Below are positions 1 to 6,951 of a stretch of DNA of 10,233 nt, piece by piece (positions within the stretch are counted from its first letter, which is position 1; every line of letters begins with the position of its first letter). The notes under the pieces were generated by a model, which was not told the DNA's origin, searched no databases, and saw nothing but the letters and a program-made list of their open reading frames with translations. A program made the position numbers and the translations under genes. Origin of the DNA: Bacillota bacterium. Lineage in GTDB: Bacteria > Bacillota > Clostridia > Lachnospirales > Lachnospiraceae. The stretch is taken from NCBI GenBank assembly GCA_023436765.1, contig JAEZHX010000226.1:1-10233 (forward strand), in the 5' to 3' direction.

Positions 1-39
1 TCCTGTGTATTTGTTTGTGAGCTGGCAAAACCCACATTC

Positions 40-68
40 ATTATAACACGGGAGGTTTTTTGCTTGAA
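40..68 (-). promoter_or_regulatory. Candidate extended -10 promoter firing out of the left edge
   Basis: On the minus strand there is a perfect TATAAT (plus positions 40-45) with the extended element TG one base upstream. A weak -35, TTCAAG (63-68), lies 17 bases away. Transcription would start near position 33 and run off the left edge; an AGGA at positions 1-4 could be the ribosome site of a gene just outside the window. The -35 matches the consensus at only three of six positions, so the call rests on the -10 and its TG. Confidence 0.5.
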
Positions 69-87
69 GCTAAAGCAATTCGGGACG

Positions 88-112
88 CACCTGCAGAGCA
101 GGTGGTTTATTT
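88..112 (+). terminator. Small intrinsic-terminator-like hairpin
   Basis: A perfect 7-bp stem, CACCTGC (88-94) and GCAGGTG (98-104), closes a three-base AGA loop and is followed on the plus strand by GTTTATTTTAT. The T-rich tail is on the plus strand only. No clear plus-strand gene is seen upstream, so it may end a transcript entering from the left, or back up the convergent operon terminator next to it. Confidence 0.45.
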
Positions 113-119
113 TATCTGC

Positions 120-180
120 GATACAAAGAAACTCCACCTTATTTGGCCAGTACCTTAACCGCTGTCCAAATAAGGTGGAG
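120..180 (-). terminator. Long hairpin ending the minus-strand operon
   Basis: A perfect 15-bp inverted repeat pairs 132-146 (CTCCACCTTATTTGG) with 166-180, with a 19-base loop. Read on the minus strand, the stem is followed by TTTCTTTG, a moderate U-tract; the plus strand has no T-run after it. It lies about 75 bases beyond the stop codon of the receptor gene at 255, which fits a rho-independent terminator for the three-gene operon. The large loop and interrupted T-tract make its efficiency uncertain. Confidence 0.7.
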
Positions 181-254
181 CATATGATACTTTATTTTCT
201 GATTACTGTGATACCCGATTCATATCCTCAGATAAAGATGAAGCTATTTAATCC

Positions 255-2804
255 CTATCCCTTAATTCTTACCATTTGTTCGGAGGATTCTTCCTCACAT
301 ACCTTAATGGTTCCCTTCTGCACCAGGTCAATGAATAATTTGGACAGCTTAGGATCAAATTGCAGCCCGGCTTGTTCCTCTAAAATCATCAGAGCGGTAC
401 TGACAGAGAGCGGCTCCTTATAGGGACGTTTGGATATCATGGCGTCAAAGGCATCCGCTATACTTAGGATTCTAGCCGCAACAGGAATATCCTCCCCGGC
501 GATCCTTCTGGGATAGCCGTTACCGTCATATCTCTCATGATGGCCTATGACAGCGGGAATAACATAATCCAGAGAGGGCAGGTGACGGATGATGCCGATG
601 GAGTTCTCCACATGTCCCTTTACAATCTCATATTCCTCCTCGGACAGCCTTCCAGGCTTATTTAGGATCTGTTCCGGAATCCCGATTTTGCCTACATCAT
701 GGAGCAGGGCTGCCTCCCGGACAATCTCCACACAATCCTCATTCATGCCGAAAGCATAGGCAAGCTCAGTCGCATAGTAAGCAACATTTCTGGAATGGCT
801 GAAGGTATAATGGTCCTTGGTATCGATTGCGGCTGTCAGCGCATAGATCGTAGAGGCATACTCCGAATAGATGCTTTCCCTGCGCTCCGGCTTCTCCTTT
901 CCTTTCTTGACGAGCTTATAATCGCTGCCCGAATAGATCATGATCGCATTCTTGCCATTATGCTTCACAGTATAGATTGCCATGTCCGCATGATCAATCA
1001 GCTGCTTGACATTACTGGCGGAATAAGGAATGGAGCATATTCCTCCGCTGACCGTAAGCAGCTTCAGGGCATAATCGTTTTCTCTTTTATTCATATTCAT
1101 AATCTGTTTTCTGATGGTCTCAGCCAAATTCTTAGCCGTGAAGACATCATAGGAAGGCAGGATGACAGCAAATTCCTTACCGCTGTATCTTGCCACATGT
1201 CCATTATCACCGACACTGGCGCTGATGATCTTCGCGATATTCTGCAGTGCAGTGTCTCCCTCCTTGTTGCCATAGAGCTGATTATAAAGCTTGAAATCAT
1301 CAATGTTGAGAATAATAAGCGCCAGAGAACCATTTTGATTCTTCTCATATTCCTGCTGCAATACCTCATAGAAATATTTTCGGTTCAAAAGTCCGGTCAG
1401 CTCATCCGTCCGGGCTTCCATATAGACCTTCTCGAATAGCTTGGAATTCTTGACCGCGATAGAGCCCATGGAATTGACGGAATCAAGAAAGCTGATGTCC
1501 TTATAGGTGAAATTTGATTTCTTCTCCTTCTCTGACAGTAGGATCAGCCCCAGGATACCGCTATCATCCCGAAGCGGTACCACGCATTCGATTCCCAAGG
1601 AGATAAGCTGTGATTTCTCATTTTCCCATAGAGATTTATACTCCAAGGTTCTTTTAAAATCCTTAATCAAAATACATTCATTGTGATTCTCCAGCCAGGA
1701 AACCAGAGGGTTATCCCTCCGTATGCCTACCTTCTTCATGCCCAGCGGATTGGAACTATGTACTACCTCGAAATCCTTTATCGGATCCGCTATGCAGATA
1801 TACACTCCTTTTACCGTGATTGCCTTTTGGATTACCTCTGCCAGCTCCTGCAAGATCTCCTGCACATTCAGGCTCTTGGTGATATTCATACTGAATTCCT
1901 TCAGGCTTTCTGCCTGCAGTATCTCATCCCTGATAAATATCTTATCAAAGAACCGCTTCATGATATAATAAATGATTGCTGTGGATAGTGTTATGATGAA
2001 CGCAATAATTAATATGGTTTTATCCGTACCGATATGAAAGTTTCTGTTCATGGACAGCTGCAACGGACCGGCCAGGTTGAAAAAAATCGCATAGGATATA
2101 CCCGCAGAGATCGCATAGCAGCTACCTCTTGACATGATTAGCTTAAGCTGGAACAGATTCCTTCTGTATAGGGCATAAAACATAAATAAGGCATTAAACA
2201 CACCGGACAGGATATCCGTCGGAAAGCCGTTGAAAATGGGACTTAGAATCAGGATATGCCCAGCAAACAGCAGTACAATCCCCAGAATGATCGGGGTGAA
2301 CTGCTTTTTCACCTGCCTGTTCTGTCTGCTGTATTTCAGAAGAATATAGACCATATTCATCATTGCGGCAGTAAAGATAAAAAACAATAAAGCGACCGGC
2401 CAGGAGTAGTCGTATAAAAAAACGGTAGTGCCATCCACGGAGTGGGATGCTCTGGGAGCTTTCAGGAAAAAACCGGTCAGGATATTGATGATGTTTATGG
2501 TTGCCATGACCGGAGCCCAGAACCTGGTAGCCAGCTTGCTCCCCGTCTCAGCATATTTGTATACGAAATGAAGGAAGGAAAACGGTAATAGGGTGAGTCC
2601 AAGAATGGAGACATCATACCAAAATTTGATAGAGGGCCATAGCAGCATCCGCATGCACAGAGATCCCCCTGTCCACAATATCATAGCACCCAGAACGAGC
2701 AGGAATGCGTTGATGATTTTATTTTTCTTCGCTGCTAAAAAAGTCAGGAATAAAAGTGCATAGCATAACAATGCAATGACCGGTACAATTATGTAATTAC
2801 CCAT
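255..2804 (-). CDS. Membrane receptor: 7TM-type sensor, GAF, degenerate GGDEF, intact HD-GYP
   Basis: This 849-residue protein should sit in the cell membrane and hydrolyse a cyclic dinucleotide, typically c-di-GMP for HD-GYP enzymes. About nine hydrophobic helices fill residues 4-282; the first seven resemble the 7TM input module of some histidine kinases. A GAF-like domain covers about 305-457. The GGDEF domain (about 467-630) opens with DELTGLLNR, but its signature is SGKEF (541-545) and the usual first metal Asp is N500. Both metal ligands are therefore replaced, no RxxD inhibitory site is visible, and cyclase activity is unlikely. The HD-GYP domain (about 650-835) looks complete: H670, H702-D703-VGK, H731, H755-H756-E and GYP at 763-765. 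The ATG overlaps the upstream stop by one base (TAATG) and a GGAGG lies 8 bases before it, so translation is probably coupled to the GH3 gene. The ligand and the exact dinucleotide are unknown. Confidence 0.94.
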   Translation of the reverse strand: MGNYIIVPVIALLCYALLFLTFLAAKKNKIINAFLLVLGAMILWTGGSLCMRMLLWPSIKFWYDVSILGLTLLPFSFLHFVYKYAETGSKLATRFWAPVMATINIINILTGFFLKAPRASHSVDGTTVFLYDYSWPVALLFFIFTAAMMNMVYILLKYSRQNRQVKKQFTPIILGIVLLFAGHILILSPIFNGFPTDILSGVFNALFMFYALYRRNLFQLKLIMSRGSCYAISAGISYAIFFNLAGPLQLSMNRNFHIGTDKTILIIAFIITLSTAIIYYIMKRFFDKIFIRDEILQAESLKEFSMNITKSLNVQEILQELAEVIQKAITVKGVYICIADPIKDFEVVHSSNPLGMKKVGIRRDNPLVSWLENHNECILIKDFKRTLEYKSLWENEKSQLISLGIECVVPLRDDSGILGLILLSEKEKKSNFTYKDISFLDSVNSMGSIAVKNSKLFEKVYMEARTDELTGLLNRKYFYEVLQQEYEKNQNGSLALIILNIDDFKLYNQLYGNKEGDTALQNIAKIISASVGDNGHVARYSGKEFAVILPSYDVFTAKNLAETIRKQIMNMNKRENDYALKLLTVSGGICSIPYSASNVKQLIDHADMAIYTVKHNGKNAIMIYSGSDYKLVKKGKEKPERRESIYSEYASTIYALTAAIDTKDHYTFSHSRNVAYYATELAYAFGMNEDCVEIVREAALLHDVGKIGIPEQILNKPGRLSEEEYEIVKGHVENSIGIIRHLPSLDYVIPAVIGHHERYDGNGYPRRIAGEDIPVAARILSIADAFDAMISKRPYKEPLSVSTALMILEEQAGLQFDPKLSKLFIDLVQKGTIKVCEEESSEQMVRIKG

Positions 2805-4453
2805 TAAAGTCCCCTCCCCCCGATCAGCTTAAAATCACTCTGTTCAAGGCGCATCAGCTCCATGACGTCATAGGCTGACGGATTCATATGCTTGAGGCCT
2901 CTTCCCTTCCTTTTTTCAAATTCAACGAAGGTTCCGCATTTTAGTATTGTAATCTCCAAGGGATCCATGCCGAGGATTCGCTTTAAGTCCTGATAATCCT
3001 GGTCCACATATTTAAAATAGATGGATAAGTGCTCTCTCAAAATCTCCTTACTGATGGCAGCATTTGCCAGAGCTTGCCTCTTAATCTCAACATACAGATG
3101 CATCATCGGACGATTTTGCTTGTTAAATTCCTTCACTGCAAACCAATTTTCAATCGGAAGTCCGGACAGATCCATTACTTCCTGTATGGAGCGTTCCGAT
3201 ATCCGCGTAAAGCCGGCGATATCAATGATGGAGGGGATACGGTCTATGTATTTGAACCGCGGTATCCTGGTACCGTCCTCATGATTCGTCAGACCCACGC
3301 ACTGATACATATCTCCGACTCGATATCTGGCAAAGGCTCCACCCTTTAGCACTGTGATTACGATCTCATATTTTTCTCCGGGCACCACCTCATTCATCAA
3401 ATAGGTGTTGGGCTGATAGGCTTCATCCTCCAGATTACGAAGCATATCCTTCTCAGGTATAAATTCATAGAAGCAGGCATCGGGGAAGAAGTACATTCCG
3501 TTGCGGGTCCAGGTCTCTGTTCCGAGTACAGTGGGTTCCGTACCGGCAAACACCTCCATCGGGCGTATGCCCCAGAGCTCTTCCAGGTCATCCTTATAGC
3601 AATTGTTGTCCGTTCCCGCGCACATAAAACCCTTCAAACGGAACAGATCCTTCGGCTTCATATCACGATTTTCTTTCTTGCAGCGGTATTTTGCCACCAG
3701 GAGCCTGAGCAGCATTTTCAGCGGTAAACTAAAAATACTGACGCTTTTGGATTTATCGCCCGAAGCTTTGGATGAGCCCTTATTCATGGAGGACAAACTG
3801 ATGCTGACATAGTAGGTCACGCTTCCCAGACCAAAAAAGTAATCGATACCCTTCTTTAAGCCCAGCTTAAAGCCCTTCTTATTCCGTTCAGAAAAGGACA
3901 TCTTTACAGCTTCCTTTACCGGCGGCAGAAATTCAATATCGATTTCTTCTTTTAAGGCTAACGGCAGCAGACCGGTTGCATAGGGCAGCGGAGCCAAGGC
4001 GTACAGGAAGGTATCCTTGGGGCGGATGGTAAACTTGCCCTTCTCCGGACTGGTGGCAAGAATCATACTGGCCATCATATTATTACGATAGGTGTCCATC
4101 ATACTTTTGGTATAGGGAGCTACCTTAATCGGATGCTTGCCGCCCTCCCAGGTGGTCTGAATCCATACCAGCGGCTCGTCAGGCAGCATTTCACCCCTCT
4201 TCTGCAGCAGGATATCCGCATAATCCCCATAGGTGGTCAGGGGAACCATTTTCCGGAACTGTTCGATAGTCTCCGGCTTTTTTCCGTTCAAAATACTCTT
4301 ACCAAGATCACTTTCTCTCCATAGTCTGATCTGTTCCGTCATGAGCCTGTTTTGAATATTCATATAGGCATCTAGGTCTAAATCCAAAAAGCCGCAGTAC
4401 TCCTTCCATATCAGATCCTGTTGTTTTTTCTTTAATTTCTCCTCAAAGTTCAT
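2804..4453 (-). CDS. GH3-family acyl-adenylate-forming enzyme (acyl-amino acid synthetase-like)
   Basis: The 549-residue protein matches the GH3 fold known from plant enzymes that adenylate carboxylic acids such as jasmonate or auxin and join them to amino acids. Recognisable parts are the VPLTTYGDY segment (70-78), a divergent first ATP motif, TTWEGGKHPIK (100-110), a second motif FAGTEP (302-307), the YRVGD motif (377-381), and a C-terminal GTFVEFEKRKGRGLKHMNP stretch (507-525). The length fits the family. No signal peptide or clear membrane span is seen, so it is probably cytoplasmic. The start is fixed by a TAA immediately before the ATG; the AGGAGG lies 14 bases upstream, which is long. 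The C-terminal GGRGL is encoded by the ribosome site of the next gene. Substrates cannot be read from the sequence, and bacterial GH3 proteins are poorly characterised. The altered first ATP motif leaves room for loss or change of activity. Confidence 0.85.
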   Translation of the reverse strand: MNFEEKLKKKQQDLIWKEYCGFLDLDLDAYMNIQNRLMTEQIRLWRESDLGKSILNGKKPETIEQFRKMVPLTTYGDYADILLQKRGEMLPDEPLVWIQTTWEGGKHPIKVAPYTKSMMDTYRNNMMASMILATSPEKGKFTIRPKDTFLYALAPLPYATGLLPLALKEEIDIEFLPPVKEAVKMSFSERNKKGFKLGLKKGIDYFFGLGSVTYYVSISLSSMNKGSSKASGDKSKSVSIFSLPLKMLLRLLVAKYRCKKENRDMKPKDLFRLKGFMCAGTDNNCYKDDLEELWGIRPMEVFAGTEPTVLGTETWTRNGMYFFPDACFYEFIPEKDMLRNLEDEAYQPNTYLMNEVVPGEKYEIVITVLKGGAFARYRVGDMYQCVGLTNHEDGTRIPRFKYIDRIPSIIDIAGFTRISERSIQEVMDLSGLPIENWFAVKEFNKQNRPMMHLYVEIKRQALANAAISKEILREHLSIYFKYVDQDYQDLKRILGMDPLEITILKCGTFVEFEKRKGRGLKHMNPSAYDVMELMRLEQSDFKLIGGRGL

Positions 4454-4467
4454 TTATTTTCAAATAG

Positions 4468-4473
4468 CCTCCT
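4468..4473 (-). promoter_or_regulatory. AGGAGG ribosome site of the GH3 gene, unusually distant
   Basis: A perfect AGGAGG on the minus strand overlaps the TAG stop (4474-4472) of the preceding methyltransferase gene. It stands 14 bases from the ATG at 4453. A stop codon directly precedes that ATG, so no in-frame earlier start is available. The overlap with the previous stop suggests that terminating ribosomes help load this gene. Confidence 0.65.
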
Positions 4474-5038
4474 ATCGTGAAATCGTCCTAAAACATTTCT
4501 GTATGCTGCTTATACGGGGTAATAAAAATGGGGTCTCCTGCTTGTATTGCTTATAATCCGGAAATGTCTTCATAAAGGTCCAGCAGTCCTGGAATATGAC
4601 ATAGATCAGATTTAAGCAGCTGAAAATGGCTGAGGCAATATAAAACATCGGCAACTGAAGTGTCAGTCCCATACAGAAATACATCCCAATGAACCAGAGT
4701 ACTCCCGGATGCCTGCAGAGGGCATATACCCCATTCCGATACACCTTAGGTTCAGCCCCATTCTCAAAATAGGTATCTTTAAAAGGCAGGGCAAAAAACA
4801 AGGTATAAATCAACAGTAGAAAAAAAACTGCTGCAAGTAATCCACAGATGCTTGTCCTGACTATGTTTAACCTGAGCTGCTCTGCCGAGGAAATGATTAT
4901 TCCCGCTGTCGCTGCTGTCAGTAAGAGAAGCCCTGAGAAAAAACAACAGTTTAGCAGCTTATTTTTCAAAATAATACTGTTAATGTCGTAAGCAAAGAAA
5001 AACAGATAAGCAATAACACCTAAAATAGTATAAATCAT
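4472..5038 (-). CDS. Small membrane methyltransferase, isoprenylcysteine/phospholipid methyltransferase-like
   Basis: This 188-residue integral membrane protein has about five hydrophobic segments (roughly 3-17, 30-50, 62-84, 113-128 and 131-150). Its C-terminal half carries the hallmark of the ICMT/PEMT/NnrU-type group: GVYALCRHPG (103-112) before a hydrophobic pair, then an acidic-aromatic tail with FPDYKQYKQETPFLLP (159-174). Such proteins use S-adenosylmethionine to methylate lipid-soluble substrates, usually a carboxyl or amine at the membrane face. The start is supported by GGAG 9 bases before the ATG. It is the first gene of a three-gene operon with a GH3 enzyme and a membrane receptor, which hints at action on a small or lipid-like product rather than a prenylated protein. 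The family call rests on the RHPG block and tail, so a non-methyltransferase relative is possible. Confidence 0.78.
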   Translation of the reverse strand: MIYTILGVIAYLFFFAYDINSIILKNKLLNCCFFSGLLLLTAATAGIIISSAEQLRLNIVRTSICGLLAAVFFLLLIYTLFFALPFKDTYFENGAEPKVYRNGVYALCRHPGVLWFIGMYFCMGLTLQLPMFYIASAIFSCLNLIYVIFQDCWTFMKTFPDYKQYKQETPFLLPRISSIQKCFRTISR

Positions 5039-5072
5039 ACCTATTTTCTCCTAATACCTGATTATATGTAAG

Positions 5073-5101
5073 ATTTTAACATATTATTACTTATTTTCCA
5101 A
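5073..5101 (-). promoter_or_regulatory. Candidate promoter of the methyltransferase-GH3-receptor operon
   Basis: On the minus strand, TTGGAA (-35; plus 5096-5101) and TAAAAT (-10; plus 5073-5078) are separated by exactly 17 bases, and TG lies one base before the -10, giving an extended -10. The start point would fall near 5065, leaving a leader of about 27 bases before the ATG at 5038. A second perfect TATAAT (plus 5061-5066) nearby has no good -35. Confidence 0.6.
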
Positions 5102-5116
5102 TAGTATTTTCTAATT

Positions 5117-5157
5117 ATTTACATGTAAATTTACATATTCTGCATGTACCCTTACAT
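5117..5157. promoter_or_regulatory. Overlapping palindromes: probable operator in the divergent spacer
   Basis: Two perfect 14-bp palindromes overlap: ATTTACATGTAAAT (5117-5130) and ATGTAAATTTACAT (5123-5136). A further TTACAT follows at 5152-5157 and ATGTAC at 5144-5149. They lie upstream of the minus-strand -35 and ahead of the plus-strand leader, where a dimeric regulator could control both directions. I do not recognise the matching regulator family with confidence. Confidence 0.5.
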
Positions 5158-5207
5158 TCTGTACTATCTGAACCGCTCTGTTCATAATAATATATAAAGT
5201 ATTTTAG

Positions 5208-5213
5208 AAGGAG
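5208..5213 (+). promoter_or_regulatory. Ribosome site that fixes a TTG start
   Basis: AAGGAG stands 10 bases before the TTG at 5224. No ATG or GTG is available in frame between this site and the conserved part of the protein. The AT-rich stretch just upstream (TATATAAAG, 5191-5199) could hold a -10 box, but no convincing -35 is visible. Confidence 0.7.
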
Positions 5214-5223
5214 TACAGGCAAC

Positions 5224-6636
5224 TTGAAGAAAATAAAAGTAAAATTGAAACCACTGGTCGGTAGGCTTAATTTACCGACGGTAATAAAATCAGCCATACT
5301 TCCGGGGGAGAGAGACGAGAGTTTATTTATCGTAACACAGGTAGGTGAAATCTTCTGTTCGGAAAACGGCAGAATAAGAACTTTTTTGGATATTCGCGAT
5401 AGAATCATAGGGTTGGGGAATGCTGTCGGATATGATGAGCGGGGTTTGTTAGGTTTAGCCTTCCATCCGGATTTTTATTACAACGGTTTGTTTTATATTC
5501 ACTACTCCGTAGCAGGGACACAGGGCCCCGGAGCACTCGCCGGAAGCTTCCGTCCTGATCCCTGTAACCCTGATACCTTAAATCTGCAATGGACAAACAG
5601 AGAGACCCATTATGATCATATTGATACCGTGGAAGAATGGATTCTGCAATCTGATGGTCAGCCCGGAAGGCGGCGGACCCTGTTAAATCTGCGCAGGCCC
5701 TTCGCTAATCACAACGGAGTCAACAGCCTAAACTTCTCCCCTGAAAACGGAAGCCTTGTCTTAACAACAGGGGACGGCGGCTTAGGTTATGATCCCTTTA
5801 ATCTAAGTCAGAATAATATGGAGGTGGCCGGTAAAATAATTGAAATCGATGTTTCCCTGGATGTCTTTGTGGATGATCCACCCGCGGTGACACGGTTTAG
5901 CGAGCTGCCGGAGCCAATTCCTGAAGCTCTGACGGTCATAGCAAAAGGAGTCCGTAACATAACGGGTATTTCCTATCAATGGCATCATAACCAATATATC
6001 AAATATGTCGGAAATGTCGGTCAGGACCTGGCAGAATCGGTATATTCCTTCGACCGATACAAGCCGATCCCGGTTACCTGGATTCTGGAGGCTTCTGAAA
6101 CGAGACCCTTACCGGAAAAAGATTTGATCAACTTCGGATGGAGGGGTTGGGAAGGTATCTTTCCTACTCCGGTATTTAGAGAGTGCTCCGGTCAAGGGGA
6201 TGTGGAGGAGATCATAACCGCATATTATGAGGATGCTCTTCGCACCTCCACTCTGAGGCTTCCCCCCTTGACCTGCTACTATCATGTGGATCCAAGGCCG
6301 GATAAATTTGGCGGAACTGCATTGACAGGAGTCCAGGCTTATATGGGCAATGGGATCCCTGACTTAACAGGTCGTGTCGTATTCACGGATTTTGTCGGAG
6401 ATGGAGAGGATCATCCCATTCCTGCAAGAGGGGTACTGGCTTATACTGATTTGAGTCCCGATTGCAGACTGAACGATTATGGTATCATTGAAGCCGAATA
6501 TGATTTTGTAGCACAATCCTCCTTCTACACCTGTCTGGGTACGAATAGGGACCAGACCAGATTATTTGTAGGGGTCTACGGGTCCATGAATGTGACGGAC
6601 TTCAATCTTGGAACGGTATTCGAGATAGTTCCCTGA
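5224..6636 (+). CDS. Glucose/sorbosone dehydrogenase-like (PQQ sugar dehydrogenase family) beta-propeller protein
   Basis: The 470-residue protein has the pattern of soluble PQQ-dependent aldose dehydrogenases and HHIP-like propellers. Visible blocks are ERGLLGLAFHPDF (72-84), the catalytic-type His in ANHNGVNSLNFSP (H163), TTGDGG (181-186), GVRN (242-245, the Arg-Asn pair that contacts PQQ in relatives), YVGNVGQDLAESVYSFD (261-277), INFGWRGWEG (302-311), and GGTALTGVQAYMGNGIPDLTG (363-383). The family usually oxidises sugars at their C1, and its members are usually exported. Here the N-terminus (KKIKVKLKP, then mixed residues) has no hydrophobic core, so no signal peptide is seen and the protein is predicted to stay inside. 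It is a lone gene divergent from the minus-strand operon and is followed by a hairpin. Whether it binds PQQ in this organism is open; a structural or unknown lactone- or sugar-binding role is an alternative. Confidence 0.85.
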   Translation: MKKIKVKLKPLVGRLNLPTVIKSAILPGERDESLFIVTQVGEIFCSENGRIRTFLDIRDRIIGLGNAVGYDERGLLGLAFHPDFYYNGLFYIHYSVAGTQGPGALAGSFRPDPCNPDTLNLQWTNRETHYDHIDTVEEWILQSDGQPGRRRTLLNLRRPFANHNGVNSLNFSPENGSLVLTTGDGGLGYDPFNLSQNNMEVAGKIIEIDVSLDVFVDDPPAVTRFSELPEPIPEALTVIAKGVRNITGISYQWHHNQYIKYVGNVGQDLAESVYSFDRYKPIPVTWILEASETRPLPEKDLINFGWRGWEGIFPTPVFRECSGQGDVEEIITAYYEDALRTSTLRLPPLTCYYHVDPRPDKFGGTALTGVQAYMGNGIPDLTGRVVFTDFVGDGEDHPIPARGVLAYTDLSPDCRLNDYGIIEAEYDFVAQSSFYTCLGTNRDQTRLFVGVYGSMNVTDFNLGTVFEIVP

Positions 6637-6712
6637 TATACGATCACACCGGGTCCATTTGCCCAAACGGAGCAGAGGAATGTCTACAAAACAGTCTTTT
6701 ATATATGCTAAA

Positions 6713-6755
6713 AATAGGCTGCGCCTTGGTTGATGAACCGCTGGCGCAGCCTATT
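6713..6755. terminator. Perfect 13-bp hairpin, terminator-like
   Basis: AATAGGCTGCGCC (6713-6725) pairs perfectly with 6743-6755 around a 17-base loop that itself contains GGTT/AACC. It lies 77 bases past the stop of the propeller gene and probably ends that transcript. The plus-strand tail after the stem is poor in T (AGTACTT), whereas on the minus strand the stem runs into TTTTTAGC. It may therefore work better against antisense transcription or as a 3'-end stabiliser. Confidence 0.6.
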
Positions 6756-6842
6756 AGTACTTCCATGTGACTTGCTTATAAGCCCGTTACTTACCGCGAT
6801 TGGAAAATATCCGGTAACTCAAAATAAATTGTATATTTTCCA

Positions 6843-6871
6843 TATCTATTTTTTTCCTAATAATTTATAAT
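6843..6871 (+). promoter_or_regulatory. Candidate promoter of the MoxR operon
   Basis: A perfect TATAAT lies at 6866-6871 in very AT-rich DNA, 80 bases before the MoxR ATG. The hexamer 17 bases upstream (TATCTA) is a poor -35, so the call rests on the -10 and its position. Confidence 0.4.
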
Positions 6872-6951
6872 AGAAACAAATTTATGAAAGAATCAACTCG
6901 TGTTAGTCACGATACATATGAATACTAAATCAGTCAGAAAGGAAGCATCTC

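Larger units (their letters stand above)
6637..6951. other. Gene-free spacer with hairpins and a probable promoter
   Basis: This 315-base stretch separates the propeller gene from the MoxR operon. It contains a 13-bp perfect hairpin (6713-6755), a bulged hairpin (6791-6817: TTACCG/CGGTAA enclosing GAT/ATC), a small TCGTG/CACGA repeat (6898-6912), a TATAAT box (6866-6871) and the AAAGGA ribosome site (6938-6943). No convincing open frame is present on either strand. Confidence 0.7.

Noticed and set aside
42..112. Possible small RNA between a TATAAC box and the plus-oriented hairpin
   Set aside because: No acceptable -35 at 16-18 bases, and the same bases form a better minus-strand extended -10 promoter.
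64..423. Plus-strand frame with a TTG start and GGAGG 8 bases upstream
   Set aside because: It runs through the operon hairpin and then antisense over the HD-GYP domain, has no recognisable domain, and the GGAGG coincides with the spacer of a minus-strand promoter.
699..1439. Long plus-strand open frame of 246 codons
   Set aside because: It lies wholly antisense to the GGDEF/HD-GYP coding region, whose protein is clearly real. The translated frame shows no family pattern and no ribosome site.
5115..5408. Minus-strand frame crossing the divergent spacer
   Set aside because: It overlaps the start of the propeller gene and the palindromes, and its translation resembles no known protein.
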